Assembly (NCBI RefSeq): GCF_900187645.1
Contig: NZ_FYEE01000010.1
Location: forward strand, 1 to 64,000
DNA: 64,000 nucleotides
From: Pseudomonas sp. Irchel 3E20
GTDB lineage: Bacteria > Pseudomonadota > Gammaproteobacteria > Pseudomonadales > Pseudomonadaceae
Direction of reading: 5' to 3'
Positions 1 to 10,014 of this stretch are shown here, piece after piece (within the stretch, counting starts at the first letter, position 1; each line of letters opens with the position of its first letter). Under the pieces are notes generated by a model. That model saw only the letters and a list, made by a program, of their open reading frames with translations. It made no database searches and had not been told where the DNA came from. Position numbers and translations under genes: made by a program.

Positions 1-1167
1 GTCACCCAGGCCCTGGACTTGCCACTGCCGGTACTCATCAACGCCACCGGCACCGGCGCCAACGTCACCTATGCGCCACTGCAAGGCGTAAACGGGGCCA
101 AGGTGCGGGTGAGCTACCCGGACATGAACACCGGCGACAGCATCCGCCTCGTCATGGCCGGCACACCCGGCGCGGGCAGCCCGACCATCGCCCCTAAACC
201 AGGCGAAACCGACAAAACCGTCGAGTTCGATATCCCCGCCAGCGCCATCGCCGCCAATATCGGCGCCACCAACAAGACCTTTACCCTCCAGTACCAGGTG
301 ACTCGCGGCGGCGGCAGCCCCAATCCCTCTGGCACAGTGACGGTAACGGTGACGCCGATCCACCTTTCCAACCTACCAAGGGTGCAAATCAACAAAACTT
401 CCCATGGGGGAACACTTAATGTCGGTCAATTGAGCGGTAATGGTCAGGCGGCAACTATCAATCCATGGCCATTTAGTAAAGCGGGCCAGAAAGTATGGAT
501 AAGTATCAGCGGTACAACAGGGAGCTTGAAGGTGCTCGACGGATATTCCATTACTGAGGCCGAAGCCGCAAATGGCTTAGCCAACAAGCCGGTCCAGCGG
601 GCCTGGCTACAGTCACAAGCTCATCACAGGGAAATTATTGTCCTTTTTAAAATAGGCCTCAATGGAGCACAGACCGAATCCGAGGCGATAACTTCCCGCC
701 TTACCAACTACATAATCAGTAAAATGCACGGCGTTGTCGTTGATTACACGCCATTCGACAATAGAAGTTATAACGGCTGGACAACAGGCCCAGCTGTCCA
801 GCCTGGAGACCTATCCTTCAAAGAACTCGGTGGAAGGCTGCGCCTGTTTAACTACACAACCACCAACAATTCAGCAGGGATACTGCTGAGAAAAACAATC
901 AACAACTTAGTTGTGGGTCGTGAGTATCAATTCACGGTAAGCGTATTAAACGCCAATATTCCACCGGTAATTTTTTACCCTCGCATTTCGCTGGAGACTA
1001 GCCAGGGCCAATTAACCTCCCCACTCACCCTTATCGGATCCTATTGGCTTCAAATATCCGGAGTATTTACTGCTGCCTCCAGCTCCATAGAGTTACGTTT
1101 TGTCAGCCATCAAGCAGATGGCAATGGCAATGACTACTACATGTCTGACTTTAAGCTGGAGTATTAG
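1..1167 (+). CDS. C-terminal part of a large surface/secreted protein (5' end outside window)
   Basis: The frame is open from base 1, so this is the 3' end of a longer gene; the first in-window start-like codon (TTG at 19) is probably internal. About the first 115 residues look like an immunoglobulin/cadherin-like beta-sandwich repeat, with alternating Thr/Val/Gly and the segments KVRVSYPDMNTGDSIRLVM and FTLQYQVTRGGG, as in repetitive Pseudomonas adhesins. The last ~140 residues (from about VVVDYTPFDNRSYNGW) resemble a jelly-roll carbohydrate-binding-like domain ending at SDFKLEY. The nucleotide composition becomes visibly AT-richer from about base 370 to the stop. No catalytic motif or membrane segment is seen in this part. 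The product name is an inference from domain appearance; the true N-terminus, secretion signal and full length cannot be judged here. Confidence 0.6.
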   Translation, partial: VTQALDLPLPVLINATGTGANVTYAPLQGVNGAKVRVSYPDMNTGDSIRLVMAGTPGAGSPTIAPKPGETDKTVEFDIPASAIAANIGATNKTFTLQYQVTRGGGSPNPSGTVTVTVTPIHLSNLPRVQINKTSHGGTLNVGQLSGNGQAATINPWPFSKAGQKVWISISGTTGSLKVLDGYSITEAEAANGLANKPVQRAWLQSQAHHREIIVLFKIGLNGAQTESEAITSRLTNYIISKMHGVVVDYTPFDNRSYNGWTTGPAVQPGDLSFKELGGRLRLFNYTTTNNSAGILLRKTINNLVVGREYQFTVSVLNANIPPVIFYPRISLETSQGQLTSPLTLIGSYWLQISGVFTAASSSIELRFVSHQADGNGNDYYMSDFKLEY

Positions 1168-1681
1168 GTAAAAGCAGAAAAACCATGGCGGTTTTGTTTT
1201 GCCGATAAAGCCGCCACACTCTTTGCAAACAGCCCAGTCAACGAGGCTTCAATGCTTGGGTCGAACCTGAGCAGCGACTGACCTTCGTTAGCCATTACCC
1301 AATCAAACCCCGGGGGCGGGCCTTGCCTGCGATGAAGCCGCTCCAGGCGTTGGTCGCAAGACCGCCCTCGCTGGCATGCGCGCTCCCACTAACAGTCCAC
1401 CCACCCAAGCTTCGCTCTGTGAGAGAGGCAGAGTAACCAGAGGCTTTGCGGGCGCCGCATACGCCATTTTATTTCCCTGCGCAACTGTCAGATCTGACAG
1501 TACCGCTGGTCAGCCGAGGCGCCAGCCATCGAAAAAACCACTACTACTTCAAGTGTCTGAGCCACAGACACCCTGCAAGTCATCAGTGCAGTGCCTTCAA
1601 ACCGGATTAAGGCTTTTTTGATAGGCCGCGACAGCAGGGCATCCCGAGAAAGCCGCTCAATGCCAGGGGTCCGGACCTATC
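1168..1681. other. 514-bp intergenic region with a perfect palindrome
   Basis: No convincing gene lies here; the short open frames have no ribosome binding site and read through REP-like sequence. A degenerate REP-type stretch occupies roughly 1320-1390. A perfect palindrome at 1483-1502 is listed separately. The 5' end, just after the preceding stop, has a short AAAACC/GGTTTT inverted repeat with T-rich sequence that could be a weak terminator. Confidence 0.6.
1483..1502. promoter_or_regulatory. lux-box-like palindromic operator
   Basis: The 20-mer AACTGTCAGATCTGACAGTA contains an 18-bp perfect palindrome and fits the NNCT-N12-AGNN layout of las/rhl/lux boxes bound by LuxR-type quorum-sensing or LuxR-solo regulators. 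It lies about 180 bp upstream of the autotransporter start at 1682 and on the same side of it as a promoter would be. No luxR or luxI gene is in the window, so the binding protein is unknown; another regulator of palindromic sites is possible. Confidence 0.5.
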
Positions 1682-4279
1682 ATGAAATACCCTGCTCGCT
1701 TACTGCCCTCACTCGCCACCACCTCCCTGCTCATGCTGTCGCCCCACGTTGCCCAAGCTGCGTGCACGCTGACGCCTGGGGCCGGCAACGACAACTTTGT
1801 TTGCGACAGCGGCACCAGCGGTGCCCTGACCGACCTGGCGGGCAATAACAGCCTGACGTTCCCCGCCAACGGCACCGGCAGCATCACTGGCAACGTCACC
1901 TTCGGCGCGGGCACCGACCGCGTGGAGATGAACTCCGGCGCTATCAACGGCGCCCTGAACATGGGCGATGGCGCCGACTCGCTGGTCATCAACGCCGGCA
2001 CCATCACCGGCGCCGTGCAGCAGGGCAACGGGGTCGATGACTTCGTCATGAACGGCGGCACCATCGCCTCCCTGGCCCAAGGCGACAGCCGCGACACCTT
2101 CAGCATGAGTGGCGGCACCATCACTGGCGCCTTCGAGGACGGCGATACGGCGCGCATGACCGCCGGCACCATCGGTCGCGTGGACATGAAGCTGGACAAG
2201 AACCGCTTTGAACTGTTGGGCGGGGAAATCCAGGGCAACCTGGTGACCGGGTTCGACACCGACACCATCATCGTCCAGGGCGGGCGCGTGGGCGGCAACA
2301 TCAGCGTCAGTGGCGGCGATGACAGCATCAGCGTGCAGGGCGGCGAAGTGGTCGGGGAAATCCGCGCCAGCGCCGGCGATGACAGCTTCGTGTGGAGCGG
2401 CGGCCACATCCGCTCGCCCATCCTCATGGGCGAAGGCACCGACACCGCGCTGCTGCGCAACCAGACCGAACTGATCCTCAGCCTGGTGTCGCGCATCGAC
2501 GGCGGCCCGGACGGCAATACGTTGACGTTCGAGAACACCACGTCCGCCGGAGCCAGCCGCTACATCAACTGGCAAACGGTGAACCTCACCAACGGCAGCC
2601 ATTTTGACCTCACCGAGCCCTTTATCCTGGCGGCCACCGCGCCCTTCCCCGGCACGTTCAATATCCTCGGGCCGGTCACTACCCTGGCCCCCGTGCAGGG
2701 CAGCATCACCTCGCCGGACGGCACGGTGCCGATCACCGTCAACAACGAGGGGATCATCGACATGAGCAGCGGCAACAGCCGCACCAACGACAGCCTCACC
2801 GTGCACGGCAACTACGCGGGCAGCGGCGGGCGGTTGTTCGTCAACAGCGTGCTGGCCGGCGACGATGCGCCCAGCGACAAATTGGTGGTGGTCAACGGCA
2901 CCCTGGGCGGCACCACGCAGATCAGCGTGAGTAACGTCGGCGGCGCCGGGGCCGAAAGCCTGCAAAACGGCATCCAGGTGGTAGAGGCCCAAGGCACCGC
3001 CAGCAGCGACCCTTCGGCCTTCAGCCTCAAAGACGGCAGCGTGTCGGCCGGGCCCTACGTGTACTACTTGTTCAAGGGCGGCGTCACCGCCAACACGGGC
3101 AACAGTTGGTACTTGCGTTCGGCCATCGTGCCCGTCACACCGCTGCCGGGGGTGGGGCCGGAAGAACCCGGCAACCCTGGCAATCCTGGCAATCCTGGCA
3201 ATCCCGGCAACCCAGGCAACCCAGGTAACCCTGGCAACCCCGAAGAGCCCGAAATCACCCTACCGGTCATCGCCCCCGGCTCCCCCCCCGTGCCCGTGGT
3301 ACTGCCCGGCATGCGCCCCATTCCCCTGTATCGCCCAGAAGTGCCGGTATGGTCGGCGTTGCAACCCGCGGCAAACCTGCTGACCCTTTCGGCCCTGGGC
3401 ACCTTCCACGAGCGCCAGGGCGAACAACGCCTGCTCACCGAGCACGGTGCCTTTGGCGCAGGCTGGGGCCGGGTGTATGGCAAGCAACTGGACCAGACCT
3501 GGGCCGGCACCGTGAACCCGCACCTGGACGGCTCGCTCAAGGGTTTCCAGGTGGGCAATGACCTGTACGGCACCGAGGCCGCATCCGGCATGAGCCAACG
3601 GGTCGGTTTCTTCGTCGGCCACACCCAGGTCGAGGGCGATGTGGACGGCTTCAACCAGGGCTTCGAGGGCCAGCGCGCCGGTAAGGTTGACCTGCAAGGC
3701 GACAGCTTCGGCCTCTACTGGACCCTGCTCAACCCGCAGCGCGCCTACCTCGATATGGTGCTAATGGGCACACGCCTGGACAACGACAGCCACTCCGACC
3801 GCGGCCTCAAGCTCAAGAACCGCGGCCACGCCCTCACCGCGTCGGTGGAGGCCGGCTACCCGATTGCCCTGGGCAAGCAATGGGAGATCGAGCCCCAGGC
3901 ACAAATCATCCACCAGAAGGTATCCCTGGACAGCGGCCATGACGGCGTGTCGCGGGTGGAGTTCGACGCCGACAGTGCCTGGACCGGGCGCCTGGGTGCA
4001 CGCCTCAAGGGCCGCTACGAAGTCAGCGGCCTGCCGGTGGAGCCCTATGTGCGTGCCAACCTGTGGCACACATTCTCCGGCACCAGCAGCGAGACCTACG
4101 ACAACCGCCACAGCATCAGCAGCCAGCAAAAAGCGTCGTCGGCGGATGTGGGCCTGGGCGTGGTGGTCAGCCTCAGCCGCGCGGTGAGCGTCTACGCCAG
4201 CACCGACTACAGCCACGATATCGACAGCACCCAGCAAAAAGGCGTCGCCGCCAACCTGGGCGTGCGCGTCAGTTGGTAG
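1682..4279 (+). CDS. type Va autotransporter with repetitive passenger
   Basis: 865 residues, the usual size for a small classical autotransporter. A Sec signal peptide ends at about residue 26 (VAQA/AC). The passenger (about 27-480) contains many ~20-residue units of the form G-x-D-x-[hydrophobic]-x-x-G-x-I-x-G, for example GADSLVINAGTITG and GDDSISVQGGEVVGEI, expected to build a beta-helix. A Pro-Gly-Asn linker at about 496-520 separates it from a C-terminal translocator domain (about 590-865) that ends in aromatic Trp (VRVSW), the beta-barrel assembly signal. The passenger would be exported through the barrel to the cell surface. No protease triad or cleavage site is recognisable, so an adhesin or biofilm role is only likely. 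The upstream Shine-Dalgarno is weak. The barrel is clearly paralogous to the product at 4594-5601. Confidence 0.9.
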   Translation: MKYPARLLPSLATTSLLMLSPHVAQAACTLTPGAGNDNFVCDSGTSGALTDLAGNNSLTFPANGTGSITGNVTFGAGTDRVEMNSGAINGALNMGDGADSLVINAGTITGAVQQGNGVDDFVMNGGTIASLAQGDSRDTFSMSGGTITGAFEDGDTARMTAGTIGRVDMKLDKNRFELLGGEIQGNLVTGFDTDTIIVQGGRVGGNISVSGGDDSISVQGGEVVGEIRASAGDDSFVWSGGHIRSPILMGEGTDTALLRNQTELILSLVSRIDGGPDGNTLTFENTTSAGASRYINWQTVNLTNGSHFDLTEPFILAATAPFPGTFNILGPVTTLAPVQGSITSPDGTVPITVNNEGIIDMSSGNSRTNDSLTVHGNYAGSGGRLFVNSVLAGDDAPSDKLVVVNGTLGGTTQISVSNVGGAGAESLQNGIQVVEAQGTASSDPSAFSLKDGSVSAGPYVYYLFKGGVTANTGNSWYLRSAIVPVTPLPGVGPEEPGNPGNPGNPGNPGNPGNPGNPGNPEEPEITLPVIAPGSPPVPVVLPGMRPIPLYRPEVPVWSALQPAANLLTLSALGTFHERQGEQRLLTEHGAFGAGWGRVYGKQLDQTWAGTVNPHLDGSLKGFQVGNDLYGTEAASGMSQRVGFFVGHTQVEGDVDGFNQGFEGQRAGKVDLQGDSFGLYWTLLNPQRAYLDMVLMGTRLDNDSHSDRGLKLKNRGHALTASVEAGYPIALGKQWEIEPQAQIIHQKVSLDSGHDGVSRVEFDADSAWTGRLGARLKGRYEVSGLPVEPYVRANLWHTFSGTSSETYDNRHSISSQQKASSADVGLGVVVSLSRAVSVYASTDYSHDIDSTQQKGVAANLGVRVSW
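3167..3238 (+). repeat. in-frame 9-bp coding repeat (Pro-Gly-Asn x8)
   Basis: Eight tandem 9-bp units of the type CCnGGYAAY encode Pro-Gly-Asn inside the linker between autotransporter passenger and barrel. The unit length is a multiple of three, so slippage would lengthen or shorten the linker without breaking the frame. Third codon positions differ between units. Confidence 0.9.
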
Positions 4280-4287
4280 CCCCCTAT

Positions 4288-4323
4288 CGAAAGCCTCTGG
4301 AACGGGGCTTTCGACGCTTTTCA
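4288..4323 (+). terminator. rho-independent terminator after autotransporter
   Basis: CGAAAGCC (4288-4295) pairs with GGCTTTCG (4306-4313) eight bases after the stop codon, followed by a short T-rich run (CGCTTTTC). The T-run is modest. Confidence 0.55.
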
Positions 4324-4593
4324 TCTACAAACAGGCACTTAGGGTTTGCAGCCATTTCAAGGCCTTGGCGGGGCTAAAAAATAATCTTCAAAGCCATGCG
4401 CAGTTTCTTGACGCTTTGCCCGCGCTCTTCTTAGCTCAACCTTACTACCCCCGGTATTACCTCCCGGGGCCAGGCCCCCAACACCCGCGCCAGCGGGCCA
4501 CCGGGCCTTGCCTCATTGAACTCGGTCGCCCCTCATTCGGGGTAGGAGAGACGCCAAAGCGAGAGACTGCATGCGATTGCAAGGTAGACCGCC

Positions 4594-5601
4594 ATGAAAA
4601 CCTCCTTCACTTCCCACGAGATCACCCTGACCTTCTGCACCCTGTCCACCTCCCTGCTGTTGGCCGCCCCGTTGGCCGCCCGCGCCGAGGGCCCGGCGAA
4701 TGCCTGGTACGGCCCCGCCGCCCTGCCCACTGGCGAACCGGGCCTGGCCCCCACGTTGCTCATCGATAACGCCAGCACCTGGGAGCGCCTCTACGGCCGC
4801 CCCGCCCGGCAGGCCGAAACCGATTACCTGGCCTCGCAGTTCGCCGCCAACCTCCAAGGCCTGCTCAAGGGCCCGGCCCTTTACACCCGCCAAGCCAGCG
4901 ACGGCAGCACCCAACGCATCGGCCTGCTGGGCGGTGAACGCCAGTTACTGAGCAACGGCAATGGCATCATCACCCGTCGTGCCATGGCCGATCCGCGCCG
5001 CGACACCCTCAACGTCCAGGGCCAGAGCCTGGGGGCGTTCTGGAGCCTGACCGGGGCCCAGGGCTGGCACGTTGACCTGAGCGCCAGTGGCGGCCGTGTC
5101 AGCGGCTACAGCCGCAACGAACAGGGCCAGCGCCAGGCCACCGAAGGCAACGCGGTGACCCTGTCGGTGGAAGGCGGTTTCCCCATCGGCATCGGCGACA
5201 ACTGGGTGGTCGAACCCCAAGCGCAATTGATAAACCAACGCATCAGCCTGGGCACGCCCAACGCGGGCAGTGGCAGCCCTTCGTCCACCGCCCAGACGTC
5301 CTGGAGCGGCCGGGTCGGCGCCCGCCTGAAGGGGCGCTATGAAGTCAGCGGCCTGCCCCTGGAACCCTACGTGCGCACCAACCTGTGGCACACGGTGTAC
5401 AGCGGCGACACCCTGACCCTGGACAAGGTCGACAAGATCAGCAGCAGCCGCAAATCCTCCACCGTGGAATTGGGCCTGGGCCTGGTGGCGAAGGTCTCGC
5501 CCACCGTCAGCCTGTACGTCAGCGCCGACTACAGCAGCGACGTGGACGACAACGACCTCAATGGCCTGATTGGCAGCCTGGGTGTGCGGATGCGCTGGTG
5601 A
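4594..5601 (+). CDS. autotransporter beta-barrel protein without passenger
   Basis: 335 residues with a signal peptide ending near residue 30 (LAAPLAARAE) and, from about residue 95 on, a C-terminal translocator domain ending in Trp (VRMRW). It is a paralogue of the barrel at the end of the preceding gene: both carry LKGRYEVSGLP(V/L)EPYVR(A/T)NLWHT and end in LGVR(V/M)xW. There is no repetitive passenger, only a short N-terminal region with YGPAALPTGEPG. A Shine-Dalgarno-like AAGGTAGA precedes the ATG. It may be an independent outer-membrane barrel, or the remnant of an autotransporter that lost its passenger. The two genes are 314 bp apart with a terminator between them, so they are probably separate transcripts. 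Confidence 0.8.
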   Translation: MKTSFTSHEITLTFCTLSTSLLLAAPLAARAEGPANAWYGPAALPTGEPGLAPTLLIDNASTWERLYGRPARQAETDYLASQFAANLQGLLKGPALYTRQASDGSTQRIGLLGGERQLLSNGNGIITRRAMADPRRDTLNVQGQSLGAFWSLTGAQGWHVDLSASGGRVSGYSRNEQGQRQATEGNAVTLSVEGGFPIGIGDNWVVEPQAQLINQRISLGTPNAGSGSPSSTAQTSWSGRVGARLKGRYEVSGLPLEPYVRTNLWHTVYSGDTLTLDKVDKISSSRKSSTVELGLGLVAKVSPTVSLYVSADYSSDVDDNDLNGLIGSLGVRMRW

Positions 5602-5620
5602 GCGGCCATCGCGCCTGTAG

Positions 5621-5640
5621 CAAGCGGGCCTGCCCGCTTG
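5621..5640. terminator. bidirectional hairpin between convergent genes
   Basis: CAAGCGGGC (5621-5629) and GCCCGCTTG (5632-5640) form a nine-base-pair stem with a 2-nt gap, sitting in the 56-bp gap between the barrel gene and the convergent glgB. It is also REP-like. No T-run follows. Confidence 0.5.
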
Positions 5641-5657
5641 CCACCCCAACAGCGCCG

Positions 5658-7886
<2,229 letters not shown>

Positions 7887-8206
7887 ACCTGCACTCCGCT
7901 GTTCTGGGTCTTGAAGAAAGAGGAAAACCAGCCGCCACAAGGAACCCGGCAAGGTTAGCCGCTCACCCGCGATCTGCCTGCCCGTCCCCATGCAACGCCC
8001 GGGCCGTAACCCCACGGCCCGCGTGCGCACCATCATGCGCGCCGCCCTCGGCTCGTGGCGCACCGTCCTGGTGCCGCCGCCGATTAAGTTCCGAACCACA
8101 GCCCGCGGCAAAGTTCAGGCAAATATCGGCCAGCACCTGCACAAAAAACCTGAGCAAAACCCGCCGCCGCGCAGTCCACCGCAAAACCACCGCAGGAGAA
8201 CCGCCC
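7887..8206. other. intergenic region upstream of glgB
   Basis: 320 bp between the divergent glgB and the small proline-rich gene. Open frames here are GC-driven and lack start signals. It must hold both promoters, but no clear -35/-10 pair or operator could be recognised. Confidence 0.5.
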
Positions 8207-8365
8207 ATGAACATCCCCATCCCCGCCGAAACTCCCGACCCCAACATCGACGACCCGACCCTGCCAATCCCCGACCCCGAGCCCATCCCGGAACAAGACC
8301 CACCGCCGCCCCAACAGCCCCCCGTGGGCGACCCACCGCCGCAGGAGCCGCCGGTGCGGGTTTGA
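8207..8365 (+). CDS. 52-residue proline-rich small protein
   Basis: ATG at 8207 is preceded by GCAGGAG with good spacing; the 53-codon frame ends with TGA and is followed 16 bp later by a strong terminator, so this is a complete monocistronic unit. The product starts MNIPIPAETPDPNIDD and continues as Pro/Asp/Glu-rich sequence ending PPQEPPVRV. It has no signal peptide, membrane segment or cysteine and is likely disordered and acidic. Similar short proline-rich proteins are, from memory, annotated as hypothetical in other Pseudomonas. Function is unknown. Confidence 0.7.
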   Translation: MNIPIPAETPDPNIDDPTLPIPDPEPIPEQDPPPPQQPPVGDPPPQEPPVRV

Positions 8366-8380
8366 GGCCGACCGAAGATC

Positions 8381-8420
8381 AGCGACAAACCGGCAGTTAT
8401 ATGCCGTTTGTCGCTTTTAT
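8381..8420 (+). terminator. rho-independent terminator
   Basis: AGCGACAAACCGGCA (8381-8395) pairs with TGCCGTTTGTCGCT (8402-8415) with a single bulged C and a GTTATA loop, followed by TTTAT. It terminates the small proline-rich gene. Confidence 0.85.
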
Positions 8421-8738
8421 ATAAAAGAACAGCCAAGCGGCTGTAAAAACCAACTTACCGAATAACAAGAATCCACTGATAACGTCCTACAGCACCAACT
8501 TAAGCCCGTAAAAAAACACCCTCACCCAACAACTATAAAACACCGATTACTGAAACTTACTCCGTAAAAAACACTTAACAGAAACACCCGCCAGCGTGTA
8601 GGCGTGTTCCTAAAAGCAGCAAAAATACCCTACAAATCAATCCCACTACCTTATTTGCAGTTATTTCCCGCAAACGTTAATACAGACGCTCAGTACGTTT
8701 ATTAACGCGACTCACTACAGCCGGCGGAGGGCATTGCC
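8421..8738. other. AT-rich intergenic island with operator-like inverted repeat
   Basis: This stretch is strikingly AT-richer than its surroundings and contains no open frame of note. Near its 3' end CGTTAATA (8675-8682) and TATTAACG (8700-8707) form a perfect inverted repeat, with AAACGT/ACGTTT nested in the same arms. It lies just upstream of the small gene at 8739 and looks like a regulatory site. The rest has no recognisable feature; a small RNA cannot be excluded. Confidence 0.5.
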
Positions 8739-8984
8739 ATGCAACTGAGGCCCTACAACTATGAACTTATGAACTTCACGCCCGGCAACTTCAATACCGC
8801 GCTGCCGCACCCGCGCGACACTTATCCCCCGCCCTTGGCGAAAGCCTTGATGAGCCTGAGTATTAACCCGCCCGCAACCCGCGAAGAATTACACGCGCGG
8901 CTCCAGGCCCACGGGCTCAGGCCCTGCGACCCTGACGTCACTGATCCTTCTCCCACAACCGCACCACCCGTGGCATCACGCTGA
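8739..8984 (+). CDS. small hypothetical protein (81 aa)
   Basis: An ATG follows GGCGGAGGGCATTGCC, a good ribosome binding site. The product starts MQLRPYNYELMNFTPGNF and has a short helix-like segment (PPATREELHARLQAHGLRP). It has no membrane segment or known motif. Its last 47 bp overlap the 3' end of the convergent mgtC-like gene, which weakens the call. The operator-like inverted repeat upstream and the good Shine-Dalgarno are the main support. I do not recognise the family. Confidence 0.4.
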   Translation: MQLRPYNYELMNFTPGNFNTALPHPRDTYPPPLAKALMSLSINPPATREELHARLQAHGLRPCDPDVTDPSPTTAPPVASR

Positions 8985-9432
8985 ACACCGCCAGGGCCAG
9001 CAAGGTGCTGAGCACGGCGGTGGCTTCACGGCCCAGGCCCGCCGAGACGCCGATGGCGGCGGTCATCCAGAGGCCGGCGGCGGTGGTCAGGCCCTTGACG
9101 TGGCCTTCATCGCCTTCGGTGTTTTTCAGGATGGTGCCCGCGCCGAGAAAGCCGATGCCGGCGATCACGCCTTGCACCACTCGGCTCAGGGCGTCGGCTT
9201 CGGCGCCGGCCATTTGCGGCACCAGCACGAACAGCGCCGCGCCCAGGGCCACGAGCATGTGGGTGCGCACGCCCGCGGCCTTGCCTTTTTGCTCGCGCTC
9301 AAACCCGAGGATGCCACCCAGCACGGCGGCAATCAGCAGGCGTACGGTGATTTGGGTCAGTTGTTTGGCGTCGCCGATATCAGCGAATTCAGCTTGCAAG
9401 GTCATCCAGACCTCATGCCACCAGGTGTTCAT
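8938..9432 (-). CDS. MgtC/SapB family membrane protein
   Basis: 164 residues with four or five hydrophobic segments. The MgtC/SapB signature is present: LGFEREQKGKAAGVRTHMLV, GIGFLGAGTI and GLTTAAGLWMTAAIGVSAG. Family members are inner-membrane proteins linked to growth in low magnesium, acid stress and intracellular survival; the transported or sensed ligand is unsettled. Only the membrane domain is present; the C-terminal ACT-like domain of Salmonella MgtC is missing, as in many short family members. It is monocistronic and convergent with the small gene at 8739. The ATG at 9432 has a weak CAGGA upstream. Confidence 0.9.
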   Translation of the reverse strand: MNTWWHEVWMTLQAEFADIGDAKQLTQITVRLLIAAVLGGILGFEREQKGKAAGVRTHMLVALGAALFVLVPQMAGAEADALSRVVQGVIAGIGFLGAGTILKNTEGDEGHVKGLTTAAGLWMTAAIGVSAGLGREATAVLSTLLALAVFSVMPRVVRLWEKDQ

Positions 9433-9574
9433 GGTCGTTGTCCTGTTCCGTGGGTGTGCAGCGGTGGACAGCGGCGCACGCTAGAGGTGCACCGCGACCG
9501 CCAGTCGGTTGCGCAGAACCCTGGCCCCGGGCGGCTGCCTACCCCTTTACACACCATCACAAAGGGCCACGGCC

Positions 9575-9808
9575 ATGAGCGTACGCATCGAAAACCAAAC
9601 CTGTTTTTTTGACACCCAAGAGGTGCGTGAACAGCGCCCTGCCGCCGAGGTGACGATCCGCACCGATGAGGAAAAATCCATGTCCTTCGTCGACCTCAAT
9701 GGCGCTCGCGTGTACATCACCGAAGCAGAAGCCGACGCCTTGACCGTCGCAGGCGCCGTGGACGGGCGCAAGCACTTGAAAGCGGCGGACAGTGATTCGG
9801 TGATTTGA
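9575..9808 (+). CDS. DUF3203 family small protein
   Basis: 77 residues beginning MSVRIENQTCFFDTQ, with an acidic C-terminal half (NGARVYITEAEADALTVAGA). It matches my memory of DUF3203, a Pseudomonas-restricted family of about 75 residues with no known function. The frame is open further upstream (to 9509), but the ATG at 9575 gives the family length. It is cytosolic, with no membrane segment. A GC-rich hairpin at 9827-9859 follows the stop and may help termination, although no T-run is present. Confidence 0.75.
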   Translation: MSVRIENQTCFFDTQEVREQRPAAEVTIRTDEEKSMSFVDLNGARVYITEAEADALTVAGAVDGRKHLKAADSDSVI

Positions 9809-9917
9809 CTGACCCAGATCACAGACAGCCGCCAGCGCTTGCGTTAGCGCGCGGCGGCTCGCTGTAGCGGCGCGTACCGGGGTACGGCAAGTTGTCGCAG
9901 GGGCGCCGCCCCGGGCC

Positions 9918-9957
9918 ATCTGATCCGCTTTTTAATGCAATAGCTGAGTCTGTTATG
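9918..9957 (+). promoter_or_regulatory. two-part operator upstream of ccoG (proposed MpaR/MocR site)
   Basis: ATCTGATCCG (9918-9927) and CTGAGTCTGTT (9944-9954) occur here. The same two blocks with the same 16-nt gap recur at 31563-31599 in front of ccoN, and a weaker copy on the minus strand faces the sulfite reductase. CTGAT and CTGAG start 24 nt apart in every copy. Direct repeats are typical operators of MocR regulators, one of which is encoded downstream at 11598. Binding is inferred. Confidence 0.6.
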
Positions 9958-10014
9958 CAAACAGATGAGTGGTCATAGTGCATCCGCCTGATGGAGGCTG
10001 ATGAGCGAAAGACC

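Noticed and set aside
3167..3238. Tandem repeat as a possible CRISPR or minisatellite locus
   Set aside because: The units are 9 bp, have no spacers and encode an in-frame Pro-Gly-Asn linker.
4330..4593. Possible phage attachment site or RNA gene in the gap before the barrel-only gene
   Set aside because: No tRNA-like cloverleaf, integrase gene or repeat partner could be found in the window.
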